Source: Nocardioides sp.
GTDB lineage: Bacteria > Actinomycetota > Actinomycetes > Propionibacteriales > Nocardioidaceae
DNA: 10,475 nt
Assembly (NCBI GenBank): GCA_003519585.1
Contig: DOWL01000189.1
Location: forward strand, 1-10,475
Reading direction: 5' to 3'
Below the pieces are notes generated by a model. That model searched no databases, was not told where the DNA came from, and was given only the letters and a program-made list of their open reading frames with translations. Made by a program: the position numbers and the translations under genes. Positions 1 to 6,712 of the stretch are shown one piece after another; position 1 is the stretch's first letter, and each line of letters starts with the position of its first letter.

Positions 1-96
1 GACCAGAGCGGCACCTGCGGCGATGTCGGCCAGTTTCTGGCGCACCTCGACCAAGGCCCGGGTGACCGGGTGCTCGTGGTGCGCCATCGCTGTCAT
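1..96 (-). CDS. Partial protein, N-terminal 32 residues only; unknown, perhaps an HNH/DUF222-type protein
   Basis: Reading the minus strand from an ATG at 96 gives an open frame that runs off the left edge of the window. The 32 residues start MTAMAHHEHP and continue into a likely amphipathic helix (VTRALVEVRQKLADIAA). A second in-frame ATG at 87 (MAHHEHP) is an alternative start; neither has a clear Shine-Dalgarno sequence. Codon use is actinobacterial, with mostly G or C third positions. The short N-terminus is reminiscent of the actinobacterial 13E12/DUF222 proteins that carry a C-terminal HNH nuclease domain, which often begin with a His-Pro-Val segment followed by a helix. That is only a resemblance; the diagnostic domains would lie outside the window. 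Confidence 0.45.
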   Translation of the reverse strand, partial: MTAMAHHEHPVTRALVEVRQKLADIAAGAALV

Positions 97-171
97 GGAT
101 CAAGCCAAGCAGCGGCCACCGACAGTCGATGGTCACTGGAACCTGTTATGCACAAGGGTTTCCGGACCTGC

Positions 172-199
172 CTGCACGCTGGATCGACTGTGCGTGCAG
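172..199. repeat. Perfect 8-bp inverted repeat with 12-nt loop
   Basis: CTGCACGC at 172-179 is the exact reverse complement of GCGTGCAG at 192-199. The loop (180-191) contains GATCGAC, which recurs at 294-300 in the left outer arm of the larger structure downstream and is complementary to the right outer arm at 455-462. There is no following T-run, so it is a poor terminator candidate. It could be an operator or a small RNA stem, or chance. Confidence 0.4.
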
Positions 200-315
200 T
201 CTTCTCAGACGGTCTCGGAAGTGGTTCAGCGGGTGCCAACGCTGCGGAGGTTTCGACACCGTCGGCGCTGGGGCGCCTCCGGGCTCAACCACCGATCGAC
301 CGCAGCCAGGGCTCG

Positions 316-443
316 GCGGCAACCCGATAGCCAGCCTGCGTTTGGCGCCGTTCGGGGCCGTCAACCCGCCCACGAACCGCAGGGTAGGCACCCAAGATTG
401 ACGGCTCCGGGCGGCGTCAGACACTCGGGTATCGGGTTGCCGC
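316..443 (+). repeat. Long nested hairpin; possible structured RNA or miniature mobile element
   Basis: GCGGCAACCCGATA at 316-329 is a perfect 14-bp inverted repeat of 430-443. Inside it, 340-364 pairs with 398-422 over 25 consecutive positions without a mismatch if G-U pairs are allowed. There are five wobbles (342-420, 345-417, 351-411, 352-410, 356-406), and all five are G-U when the plus strand is transcribed, so they would be A-C mismatches in the minus-strand RNA. The apical loop is 33 nt (365-397). Farther out, GATCGACC at 294-301 pairs with 455-462. About 39 base pairs form within 128 nt. The flanking genes start away from the element or downstream of it, so an ordinary terminator role does not fit. 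Possible identities are a non-coding RNA, a structured leader of the 577 gene, or an aged palindromic element. Confidence 0.55.
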
Positions 444-576
444 ACCAGTGCATAGGTCGATCTCCGCGGCTTGGCCGGTTAGCTCTGGCGTGCCAGGTGG
501 TCGTGACGTTGTTGTGGTCCTGCGCCGTGGAAATGCACGAATCTCCCAGCATCGTGCGCTCTCAGGCCAGCGTCTA

Positions 577-1122
577 GTGCACCTTGACGTGAGGCTGCGG
601 CGGGTGGACGACGACCGGTACACCTTCCTGGAGCTCGATGACGAGACGCGAGTCTTGATGCTGGCCGAGTTGGACTTGGATATCGCAACTTCGGGTGCGC
701 CGTACCTCGGCAAGACCCTGACCGAACGAGGCCTCGAGGAGTATCAAGATCTGCTTCGCGAGGCGCTGTCTCACGGCGACGAGGCAAGCTTGGTCGCGGC
801 GCTCGAAGCAGATGGCCGGGTCGTCGACAGTCCGACCGACGCGGCGCGCAAGCTCGGACGTACGGAGTTCCTCCAGTACTACATCCGGGGAATCTGCAGA
901 CGGGCGAGCGCTCATGGGAGCAACGCGGTCTACTGCTATCGAGCGCACGAGTCGCTGCATCCGCGCCCCGAGTCGCAGGTGCTCGACGGACAGGCGCAGT
1001 CGGCGCCGAGGATCCTCGCCAACCTCCGTGGCGCCGAGCACCACGATCGCGACACCGGGCTCGGGCGGGCGAACTCCGGGATTGCCATCCGGTGTGGCTG
1101 CGTCTCGTGCTGGTCGGAGTAG
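577..1122 (+). CDS. Conserved-looking hypothetical protein, 181 aa, with C-terminal CxCxxC
   Basis: This reads as a soluble, acidic, mostly helical protein of unknown function. The frame stays open upstream to a GTG at 448, but residues encoded before 577 are low-complexity. From the GTG at 577 the sequence becomes protein-like (start MHLDVRLRRVDDDRYTFLEL). Blocks that look conserved are LGRTEFLQYYIRGICRRA (about 93-110), a YRAHESLHPRPES segment (121-133) and a closing LGRANSGIAI. Five cysteines are present: C107, C120 and a terminal C173/C175/C178 cluster, which might bind metal. No transmembrane segment or signal peptide is seen, and no strong Shine-Dalgarno precedes the start, so the start is uncertain. 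It ends 3 nt before the convergent membrane-protein gene. Base composition is lower in GC than the operon to the right, consistent with an accessory origin. Confidence 0.65.
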   Translation: MHLDVRLRRVDDDRYTFLELDDETRVLMLAELDLDIATSGAPYLGKTLTERGLEEYQDLLREALSHGDEASLVAALEADGRVVDSPTDAARKLGRTEFLQYYIRGICRRASAHGSNAVYCYRAHESLHPRPESQVLDGQAQSAPRILANLRGAEHHDRDTGLGRANSGIAIRCGCVSCWSE

Positions 1123-1125
1123 TGC

Positions 1126-1590
1126 TCAGCGGCCGAGTCGGAGCAACACCCAGCCCATCAACATCCACAGGATGCCGGTGACCACCGCCATGGCCGCGAC
1201 GCCGAAGGCCACCACCGAGGTGAACAGGCTCGCCTGCAGGAAGCTGGCGTTCATCACCGTGGCGCGGTTGGGGTCGTCCTGGGGGAGTTCGGCATAGGTC
1301 TTGCCGCCGCCGATGTCCTCGGCGTGCTTCCCGATGACCATCGCCTGCGAGTAGGCCGTGAACGGTCCGTTGACGGCCTTGCCGGCGAACATGTCGGCGT
1401 CGTCGGAGACGGTGATGTTCTGGTCGGCCAGCGTCTGCTGGACCGCGATGTAGGCCACGACTCCGGCGATGGTGAAGATGGCCCCGGCGACGAGCGAGAC
1501 GATGGCGATGACTCGGATCGAACCGCTGCTGCGCTGGGCGGGCTCCGCGGCACCGACGTGCCGGGCGGGGGAACTGCTGTCCTCGGTCAT
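1126..1590 (-). CDS. Two-helix membrane protein, function unknown, 154 aa
   Basis: Two clear hydrophobic segments, about residues 25-50 and 121-150, flank a polar region of some 70 residues, so the protein probably sits in the cytoplasmic membrane with a small domain on one face. The middle carries SDDADMFAGKAVNGPFTAYSQA and GGKTYAELPQDDPNRATVMNASFLQASLFTSVVAFG. This pattern is typical of a widespread actinobacterial membrane family that databases often label, wrongly in my view, 'aromatic ring-opening dioxygenase LigA'; no dioxygenase motif or metal ligand set is visible. The N-terminal 24 residues are polar and probably disordered. The gene lies 64 nt downstream of the LysR regulator on the same strand and might be co-transcribed with it, but a functional link to the monooxygenase operon is not evident. 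The ribosome-binding site is weak. Confidence 0.8.
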   Translation of the reverse strand: MTEDSSSPARHVGAAEPAQRSSGSIRVIAIVSLVAGAIFTIAGVVAYIAVQQTLADQNITVSDDADMFAGKAVNGPFTAYSQAMVIGKHAEDIGGGKTYAELPQDDPNRATVMNASFLQASLFTSVVAFGVAAMAVVTGILWMLMGWVLLRLGR

Positions 1591-1654
1591 GGGACCGGTC
1601 TACGACGCCGAGACGCCGTTCGCCATGGTCCGAATCAGGTGAGCCGCGCAGAGA

Positions 1655-2524
1655 TCAGGCGCCGACGGCCAGCGGGGCGGGGCGGCCGAGCAGTGGTCGC
1701 AGCGCCTGCGCCACCACCTCGCTGACCTCGGTGGGCAGGCCGTGGCGAGCGCAGACGTACAGCTGGAGTGGCTCGGCGCGGGGCAGGTCGTCGCGGACCA
1801 CGAGCCCCTCCGGCGTCTGGCCGAGGGTGGCCATGAGCGCGACACCGAGGCCGGCCATCACGGCCGCGTGGACGCCGGCCAACTGCATCGCCTCGGCCCC
1901 GATCACGGCGGGGACGCCGTGTGCGGCCAGGGTCTCGAGGGCGCGGTTGCGGAGCGCGCACGGGTTGTCGAAGGCGACCACCGACACCGGCGTGGGCGCG
2001 GAGGGCGGAGTCCAGGTCGGGCCGGAGTACCACGTGAGGTCGAGCTCGCCGACGGGTACGGCGTGCGGATCGTCGGCGTTGAGGAGCAGGGCCAGGTCGA
2101 TGCGGCCGGTCGACAGTCCCTCGCGGAGCTTGAGCCCGCGATCGATCCGGAAGCGGAAGTGGTAGCCGGGCGCGGTCGCTTCGAGGGTCGAGAGGAGCGA
2201 GGGCAGCAGTTGCGCCGCGGCGTGCTCGGTGCACCCGACCGTGACGGTCTCCTCGGTGTCGACGTCGAAGCCGCGCAGTGTCTCGTCGTGCAGCGCCAGG
2301 ATCCGGCGCGCCTGCCCGAGCAGCTGCTCGCCGTCGCCGGTGAACCGCGAGCCGCGCCCGTGCCGCTCGACGAGGGGGCGGCCGACCGCCGCTTCCAGGC
2401 GGCGTACGTGCTGGCTGACCGCGGCCTGGCTGAGATGCAGGTGGGTGGCCGCCCGCTGGAAGCCCCCGCAGTCCGCGACAGCGACCAGGCTGCGTAGGGG
2501 ACCGATATCCAGTACGGCAGTCAT
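1655..2524 (-). CDS. LysR-family transcriptional regulator, 289 aa
   Basis: The N-terminus is a classic LysR winged helix-turn-helix: residues 8-66 include LVAVADCGGFQRAATHLHLSQ, then AAVSQHVRRLE as the recognition helix (about 34-44), then the wing. A linker helix and a periplasmic-binding-protein-like effector domain (about 90-275) follow, and 289 aa is normal for the family. It probably binds DNA as a tetramer and responds to a small-molecule co-inducer. It is transcribed divergently from the monooxygenase/ABC operon, the standard arrangement for a LysR protein controlling its neighbour and itself; the dyad-rich 129-bp gap is its likely binding region. LysR proteins commonly govern sulfur-source genes (CysB/Cbl types), but this one cannot be assigned to such a subgroup by eye. 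The ATG at 2524 is the only start that keeps the whole DNA-binding domain. Confidence 0.93.
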   Translation of the reverse strand: MTAVLDIGPLRSLVAVADCGGFQRAATHLHLSQAAVSQHVRRLEAAVGRPLVERHGRGSRFTGDGEQLLGQARRILALHDETLRGFDVDTEETVTVGCTEHAAAQLLPSLLSTLEATAPGYHFRFRIDRGLKLREGLSTGRIDLALLLNADDPHAVPVGELDLTWYSGPTWTPPSAPTPVSVVAFDNPCALRNRALETLAAHGVPAVIGAEAMQLAGVHAAVMAGLGVALMATLGQTPEGLVVRDDLPRAEPLQLYVCARHGLPTEVSEVVAQALRPLLGRPAPLAVGA

Positions 2525-2570
2525 GTCTACCAGAGTAGTCGACTTACCTATCGCGACCCGTGATCGATCT

Positions 2571-2619
2571 ACATCGCGAACTGTCGTTGGAGTTCAACGA
2601 TGTAACTCATGTAAGTTAC
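2571..2619. promoter_or_regulatory. Overlapping dyads, probable LysR operator region
   Basis: The gap between the divergent regulator and operon contains several inverted repeats. ACATCG (2571-2576) is inverted at 2598-2603, and GAACT (2578-2582) is inverted as AGTTC (2591-2595). TCGTTG-N5-CAACGA spans 2584-2600. GTAACT-N6-AGTTAC spans 2602-2619. Four AACT/AGTT half-sites therefore alternate at 2579, 2591, 2604 and 2614. Such density in 50 bp upstream of a LysR-controlled operon is most simply an operator, although none of these dyads is a symmetric T-N11-A LysR box. Confidence 0.55.
2588..2617 (+). promoter_or_regulatory. Tentative promoter of the monooxygenase/ABC operon
   Basis: TTGGAG at 2588-2593 and TAAGTT at 2612-2617 are separated by 18 nt and weakly resemble -35 and -10 elements (TTG and TANNNT are kept). 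They sit inside the dyad cluster, so a bound regulator could act directly on polymerase. Transcription would begin near 2624, leaving a leader of about 30 nt. The match is poor and other placements are possible. Confidence 0.25.
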
Positions 2620-2640
2620 TCGACATTGAATCCAATGGCG

Positions 2641-2645
2641 AGGAG
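2641..2645 (+). promoter_or_regulatory. Ribosome-binding site AGGAG of the first monooxygenase
   Basis: AGGAG lies 8 nt before the ATG at 2654 and fixes that start over other in-frame candidates. It is a near-consensus Shine-Dalgarno sequence. Confidence 0.75.
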
Positions 2646-2653
2646 CCGCTTGC

Positions 2654-3985
2654 ATGACTTCCCACCGGCAGATCCATCTCGGGGCCGTTCCGTACGGCAC
2701 CGGTGGACCGGGCAGCCACACGCTGTGGCTGGACCCGGAGATCCCTGGCGACGCCAGCGCCGACATCGACTGGTTCACCGGGATCGCGCGGCTCGCGGAG
2801 CAGGGGCGGTTCGACCTGGTCTTCATCGTGGACAGCCAGTTCATCACGCCGTACTCGCCGCCCCACTACCTCAACCGGCTCGAGCCGCTGACCCTCCTCA
2901 GCGCCCTCGCGACCCAGACCAGCCGCATCGGCCTGGTCGGCACCGCGACCACGAGCTTCAACAGCCCGTTCAACCTGGTACGGCGGCTGGGCAGCCTCGA
3001 CCTGATCAGCCGCGGCCGCGCCGGGTGGAACGTCGTGACCACCGGCGACGCCGGCACCGCCGCCAACTACGGCCTCGACGACCACTACGACTACGACACC
3101 CGCTACGGCCGGGCGCAGGAGTACGTCGAGCTCGCGCGCGCTCTCTGGGACAGCTACGAGGACGACGCCTTCGTCCGCGACCGGGAGTCCGGCGTCTTCC
3201 TGGACCGCAGCAAGCAGCACGTGCTCGACCACGAGGGTGAGTACTTCAAGGTCCGCGGCCCGCTCAACCTGGTCCGCTCCCAGCAGGGCCACCCGGTGGT
3301 CTTCCAGGCCGGCGACTCCGACCAGGGTCGCGACCTGGGGGCCAGCGTCGGTGAGGGGATCTTCACCCACGCACCCGACATCCCGAGCGGGCAGGCGTTC
3401 TACAACGACATCAAGGGTCGGGCCAAGGACCGGTTCGGCCGCGACCCCGACCACCTGGTCATCATGCCCGGGGTCAAGATCGTGCTCGGCGACACCGACG
3501 AGGAGGCCCGAGAACTCGAGGCCGCCAACAACGAGCGCGACCACAGCTTCGAGGCCGCCCTCGGCGAGTTCGGCCGGTCCTTCGGCTGGCACGACTTCAC
3601 GCAGTACGACCTCGACGCGCCGTTCCCGGTCGAGACGCTGAAGTACGGCGAGCGCTCCTTCTACACCCAGGCGAAGCGGATCACCGAACGCGCCACCGAC
3701 AACGGCTGGACCCTGCGCCAGGCGGTCGAGGCGACGCGGATCTTCCGCAAGAGCGAGTTCGTCGGTACGGCGGACACGGTCGCCGACAAGCTCGTCGAGT
3801 GGTGGGAGGCCCGAGCCTGCGACGGCTTCAACGTCGGCGTCGACCACCCGGCCAACTTCCGTCGCATCGTCGACGAACTGGTGCCCGCCCTGCAGGAGCG
3901 CGGCGTGTTCCGCCGTGAGTACGAGGGCGAGACCTTGCGCAGCCACCTGGGGCTGCCGGTGCCGGCGAACCGATACGCCAGCTGA
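2654..3985 (+). CDS. FMN-dependent monooxygenase, NtaA/SnaA/DszA (nitrilotriacetate monooxygenase) family, 443 aa
   Basis: This is a luciferase-like (LLM) TIM-barrel flavoenzyme that uses FMNH2 supplied by a separate reductase to insert oxygen into a substrate. Family members cleave nitrilotriacetate, EDTA, pristinamycin, dibenzothiophene sulfone or dimethyl sulfone. Family signatures visible are an N-terminal IHLGAV strand, LAEQGRFDLVFIVDS (48-61), the RLEPLTLLSALA..T.RIGLVGTATTSFNSPFNLVR stretch (75-110), and the diagnostic SRGRAGWNVVTTGD (119-132) followed by A.NYG (137-140). Its 443 aa equals the usual family length. It is the first gene of the operon, divergent from the LysR regulator and 44 nt ahead of the solute-binding protein gene, so its substrate is probably what the transporter imports. 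The exact substrate cannot be read from sequence. Confidence 0.93.
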   Translation: MTSHRQIHLGAVPYGTGGPGSHTLWLDPEIPGDASADIDWFTGIARLAEQGRFDLVFIVDSQFITPYSPPHYLNRLEPLTLLSALATQTSRIGLVGTATTSFNSPFNLVRRLGSLDLISRGRAGWNVVTTGDAGTAANYGLDDHYDYDTRYGRAQEYVELARALWDSYEDDAFVRDRESGVFLDRSKQHVLDHEGEYFKVRGPLNLVRSQQGHPVVFQAGDSDQGRDLGASVGEGIFTHAPDIPSGQAFYNDIKGRAKDRFGRDPDHLVIMPGVKIVLGDTDEEARELEAANNERDHSFEAALGEFGRSFGWHDFTQYDLDAPFPVETLKYGERSFYTQAKRITERATDNGWTLRQAVEATRIFRKSEFVGTADTVADKLVEWWEARACDGFNVGVDHPANFRRIVDELVPALQERGVFRREYEGETLRSHLGLPVPANRYAS

Positions 3986-4029
3986 CTTCCACCTAACCAT
4001 CCCGAGAAACAGAAGACACGAGGTATCCC

Positions 4030-5628
4030 ATGCCCCGCGCCGCCCGTGCCGCAGGCACGATCCGCTCCCAGCGCTCCGACTCCCGTAGCAGCATCACGCT
4101 CAGCCGCCGCGGCCTCCTCGGCATCGGCCTGGGCGCCGGAGCGATCTTCGCCCTGGACGCCTGCGGTGGAGACTCCTCGTCCCCCTCGGGCACCGGCGGT
4201 GCATCTGGCGGCACCGGCACCATCACCTGGGCCTGGCAGCTCCCCACCACGTGGGACCCGGTGACGTCATCGGCCGGCTCCGACGTCCAGATGCTCGCGC
4301 TCACCTACGACGCGCTCACCGCGCTCGACGACGAGGGCAACGCGGTCGGGTGGCTGGCCGAGAGTTGGGCGTACAACGACGCGGGCGACGAGGTCACCTT
4401 CACGCTGCGCTCCGGGTTGAAGTTCTCCGACGGCTCCCCGCTCGACGCCGACGCGGTCGCGAAGTCGATCAACCGGGCGCGCACCCAGGAGGGCTCGCTC
4501 GTCGCCCCGCAGCTCGCCGACACCAAGGACGTCAAGGCCAACGGTGACCTCGACGTCGTGATCTCGCTGAGTGGGGTCAACTACCAATACCCGCTGCTGC
4601 TGGCGGGCAAGACCGGCATGGTCGTCAACCCGGCGGTCTTCGAGAAGGACGTCGAGTCGCTGGCCACCCAGCCGGCGGGCTCCGGCCCGTTCACGCTGAC
4701 GTCGTACACCCAGAACGACCACGCGGAGCTGGACAAGAACGACAGCTTCTACCTCGCCGACCAGATCAAGGTCGCCCACTTCAAGCTCTACCCCGCGCCC
4801 GACCCGGCGACCGCGGTCGCCTCCGCCGCATCCGGCCAGTACAACGTGGTCCGGCTCAGCGCGTCGAACATCGAGGCCGCCAAGTCGGCGGGGCTCGAGG
4901 TCCAGATCCTCGACTCGATGTTCGTCTCCGTGCTCGATGTCAACGTCTCGATGGCGCCCTTCGACAACCCCGCCGTGGTCGAGGCGCTGCACTACGGCAT
5001 CGACCGCGAGGCGATCAAGAAGACCTCCAACTTCGGCGTCGGCGACGTCAACTACCAGCCGTTCCCGAGCGGGTACGTCGGCCACAACCCCGAGCTCGAC
5101 GACCTCTACGCCTACGACCCCGAGAAGGCCAAGCAGATCCTGGCCGACGCCGGTCTGAAGGGCGGCGTGAAGGGCGTCTTCTCCGCGGCTGCTCCACCGG
5201 TCCCGGCGGTCGAGCAGATCCAGGCGCAGCTCAAGGAGATCGGCATCGACCTGGAGATCGAGACGATCCCGGCGACGCAGTTCACCCAGCTCGTCTACAT
5301 CGACCACTCCAAGGCGCTCGTCTACGACGGCTTCGCCGGGCGCGAGTCGCCGGTGCAGGCCTTCCAGGTGCTGTTCAGCAGCACCGGGTTGATGAACCCG
5401 GGCCGCATCGACAACCCCGAACTCCTCGCGCAGTTGGACAAGGTCCGGGCCACCCCGACCGACGACCCGACGTACCCGGCGCTGCTCCAGGAGGCGACCA
5501 AGATCGCCGTCACCAACTACCCCAACACCTTCCTCTACAACGCTCCGGCGGTCATCGCCCGCCAGAAGTCGGTCTCGGAACTGGTCCAGCACCCGAGCCT
5601 GCGTCGCTGGGAAGGGCTCTCCGCATGA
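4030..5628 (+). CDS. ABC transporter solute-binding lipoprotein, family 5 (peptide/nickel/opine type), 532 aa
   Basis: This is the extracytoplasmic receptor of the transporter encoded immediately downstream. The N-terminus has a twin-arginine motif, LSRRGLLG (24-31), a hydrophobic stretch, and a lipobox-like ALDAC with the lipidation cysteine at C45; Asp at the -2 position is less usual. A Ser/Gly-rich linker (about 48-63) leads into the mature domain, which shows family-5 hallmarks: [14 protein letters not shown]...LAESW near the front, [25 protein letters not shown] (about 121-145), SGPFTLTSY, and [13 protein letters not shown] later. Export is therefore probably Tat-dependent, with lipid anchoring to the outer face of the membrane. 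Family-5 proteins bind peptides, glutathione, nickel chelates, opines or sugars; here the flanking monooxygenases point to an organosulfur or amino-acid-like ligand. The stop overlaps an ATG at 5625. Confidence 0.93.
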   Translation: MPRAARAAGTIRSQRSDSRSSITLSRRGLLGIGLGAGAIFALDACGGDSSSPSGTGGASGGTGTITWAWQLPTTWDPVTSSAGSDVQMLALTYDALTALDDEGNAVGWLAESWAYNDAGDEVTFTLRSGLKFSDGSPLDADAVAKSINRARTQEGSLVAPQLADTKDVKANGDLDVVISLSGVNYQYPLLLAGKTGMVVNPAVFEKDVESLATQPAGSGPFTLTSYTQNDHAELDKNDSFYLADQIKVAHFKLYPAPDPATAVASAASGQYNVVRLSASNIEAAKSAGLEVQILDSMFVSVLDVNVSMAPFDNPAVVEALHYGIDREAIKKTSNFGVGDVNYQPFPSGYVGHNPELDDLYAYDPEKAKQILADAGLKGGVKGVFSAAAPPVPAVEQIQAQLKEIGIDLEIETIPATQFTQLVYIDHSKALVYDGFAGRESPVQAFQVLFSSTGLMNPGRIDNPELLAQLDKVRATPTDDPTYPALLQEATKIAVTNYPNTFLYNAPAVIARQKSVSELVQHPSLRRWEGLSA

Positions 5629-5657
5629 GACGGGCCAGCATGAGGGGGCCAGCCTGA
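5625..5657 (+). other. Ten-codon mini-ORF and imperfect 14/15-nt tandem repeat between receptor and permease
   Basis: ATGAGACGGGCCAGC is followed directly by the near copy ATGAGGGGGCCAGC (one extra base in the first copy). The first ATG overlaps the receptor stop (ATGA), and its frame of ten codons ends in TGA at 5655-5657, which overlaps the permease ATG at 5657 (TGATG). The second copy supplies GAGGGGG, which can serve as the permease ribosome-binding site about 8 nt before its start. The little frame may just be a by-product of the duplication, or a coupling device. Confidence 0.4.
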
Positions 5658-6712
5658 TGGCGTCCGTGACCAGCGGAGCCACCGTGACCGCCGTCCCCGC
5701 CGCTACCCGCACCCGGAGCGGCGGGGCGGCACCACGCCTGCTTGCGGCGGTGCGCCCCCTGGGGCGGCTGGTTCTCACCACTGTGACGGTGCTGTTCTTC
5801 GCCTCGGTGATCACCTTCGCGCTCGGGGCGCTCAGCAAGAGCAACCCGGCGGCAACGGTGCTCGGGGAGACCGCGACCGAGCAGGACATCGCGACGATGA
5901 ACCACCAGTTCGGGCTCGACCAGCCCGTGGTCGAGCGCTACCTCACCTGGCTCGGCGGCGCTCTCCAGGGCGACCTCGGGAAGTCGTGGTTCACCACGGT
6001 GCCGGTCGCCGACTCGATCAAGCAGGCGCTCCCGGTCGACCTCTCGATCGCGCTGCTGGCGCTGGTGCTGGCGATCCTGATCGGGGCCAGTGCCGGCATC
6101 GTCGCCGCCCTGCGCGCCGGTGGGTTCGTCGACCGGTCGGTCACGGTCGTCTGCTCGTTCGTGGCCACCCTGCCGCCGTTCGTGATCGGGATCGCGCTGA
6201 TCGTGCTGCTGGCGGTCAAGGCGAGGCTGCTGCCCGCCGGTGGTTACGTCCCCTTCGACGTCGATCCGCTGGAGTGGCTCCGCTTCTCGATCCTGCCGGC
6301 GCTGGCGTTGAGCATCGAGGTCGCGGCGAACATCGCTCGCCAACTGCGCACTTCGCTGGTCGGTGCGCTGCAGGAGAACTACGCGGTCGGTGCCGAGATG
6401 CGCGGCTTCTCGCGGCGCCGCGTGCTGTTCGGGCACGTGCTGCGCAATGCCATCTCGCCGACGCTGGCCGTGATCGGCATGGCCCTCCCGCTGATCATCG
6501 GCGGGGCGGTGATGACCGAGAAGCTGTTCAACCTCCCCGGCATCGCGCAGCTAGCGCTGCAGTCCGCGAGCAAGGGCGACGTTCCGGTGGTGCTCGGCAC
6601 TCTGCTGGTGACGGCCGTGATCGTGCTGATCGGCAGCCTGATGGTCAACGCCCTCCAGGTGCTCCTCGACCCCGCCGCCCGGCGGGCCCACAGTCTCGGA
6701 GGTGCCAGGTGA
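5657..6712 (+). CDS. ABC transporter permease, DppB/OppB type, 351 aa
   Basis: This is the first of two integral-membrane subunits forming the import channel. After a polar N-terminal extension of about 30 residues, helices appear near 37-58, 129-152, 162-187, 208-224, 268-287 and 312-336. The segment MNHQFGLDQPVVERYLTWLGGALQGDLGKSW (81-111) is typical of the DppB N-terminal periplasmic domain, and the cytoplasmic EAA loop is YAVGAEMRGFSRRRVLFGHVLRNAISP (242-268), which contacts the ATPases. The length is slightly above the usual 300-340 because of the N-terminal extension, so a later start is conceivable. The TGA stop overlaps the GTG start of the next permease by two bases. Confidence 0.93.
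   Translation: MASVTSGATVTAVPAATRTRSGGAAPRLLAAVRPLGRLVLTTVTVLFFASVITFALGALSKSNPAATVLGETATEQDIATMNHQFGLDQPVVERYLTWLGGALQGDLGKSWFTTVPVADSIKQALPVDLSIALLALVLAILIGASAGIVAALRAGGFVDRSVTVVCSFVATLPPFVIGIALIVLLAVKARLLPAGGYVPFDVDPLEWLRFSILPALALSIEVAANIARQLRTSLVGALQENYAVGAEMRGFSRRRVLFGHVLRNAISPTLAVIGMALPLIIGGAVMTEKLFNLPGIAQLALQSASKGDVPVVLGTLLVTAVIVLIGSLMVNALQVLLDPAARRAHSLGGAR
6698..6702 (+). promoter_or_regulatory. Ribosome-binding site GGAGG fixing the GTG start of the second permease
   Basis: GGAGG lies 6 nt upstream of the GTG at 6709. It shows that the frame, which is open much further upstream inside the previous gene, begins at 6709. Confidence 0.75.

Larger units (their letters stand above)
97..576. 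other. 480-nt region without a convincing gene, rich in inverted repeats
   Basis: No reading frame here has the codon bias or protein character of its neighbours; the open frames on both strands encode Arg/Pro/Gly-rich low-complexity sequence. The stretch separates two divergently oriented genes (minus-strand start at 96, plus-strand start at about 577), so it should hold their promoters, but no convincing -35/-10 pair was recognised. It contains a small perfect hairpin at 172-199 and a large nested hairpin at 316-443 with weaker outer arms, both listed separately. No tRNA, transposase remnant or CRISPR repeat was seen. Confidence 0.6.

Noticed and set aside
316..443. Hairpin as an intrinsic transcription terminator
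   Set aside because: No recognised gene ends toward it, the neighbouring genes start from it in opposite directions, there is no T-run, and the stem is far longer than typical terminators.
316..443. Hairpin as a retron msr-msd or integron attC site
   Set aside because: No reverse transcriptase or integrase is in the window, and the flanking arms do not show attC R/L core motifs.
448..576. Longer start (GTG at 448) for the 577 gene
   Set aside because: The 43 extra residues are low-complexity and overlap the right arm of the outer hairpin; protein-like sequence begins at 577.
23..577. Plus-strand open frame across the left intergenic region
   Set aside because: The translation is Arg/Pro/Ser/Gln-rich without structure, runs through the hairpins and opposes the partial minus-strand gene; no ribosome-binding site.
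2525..2653. Sulfur-related riboswitch (SAM type) ahead of the operon
   Set aside because: The 129-bp gap is filled by short dyads, and the likely leader is only about 30 nt, too short for a known SAM aptamer.
2594..4000. Long minus-strand open frame (468 codons) opposite the first monooxygenase
   Set aside because: It is Val/Ala/Glu/Leu-rich low-complexity sequence mirrored from the GC-rich third positions of a clearly recognisable enzyme gene; no domain is visible.
4267..5889. Long minus-strand open frame (540 codons) opposite the solute-binding protein
   Set aside because: It has the same shadow character, with repeated Val-Leu-Gly-Asp patterns, and spans the junction between two well-supported plus-strand genes.
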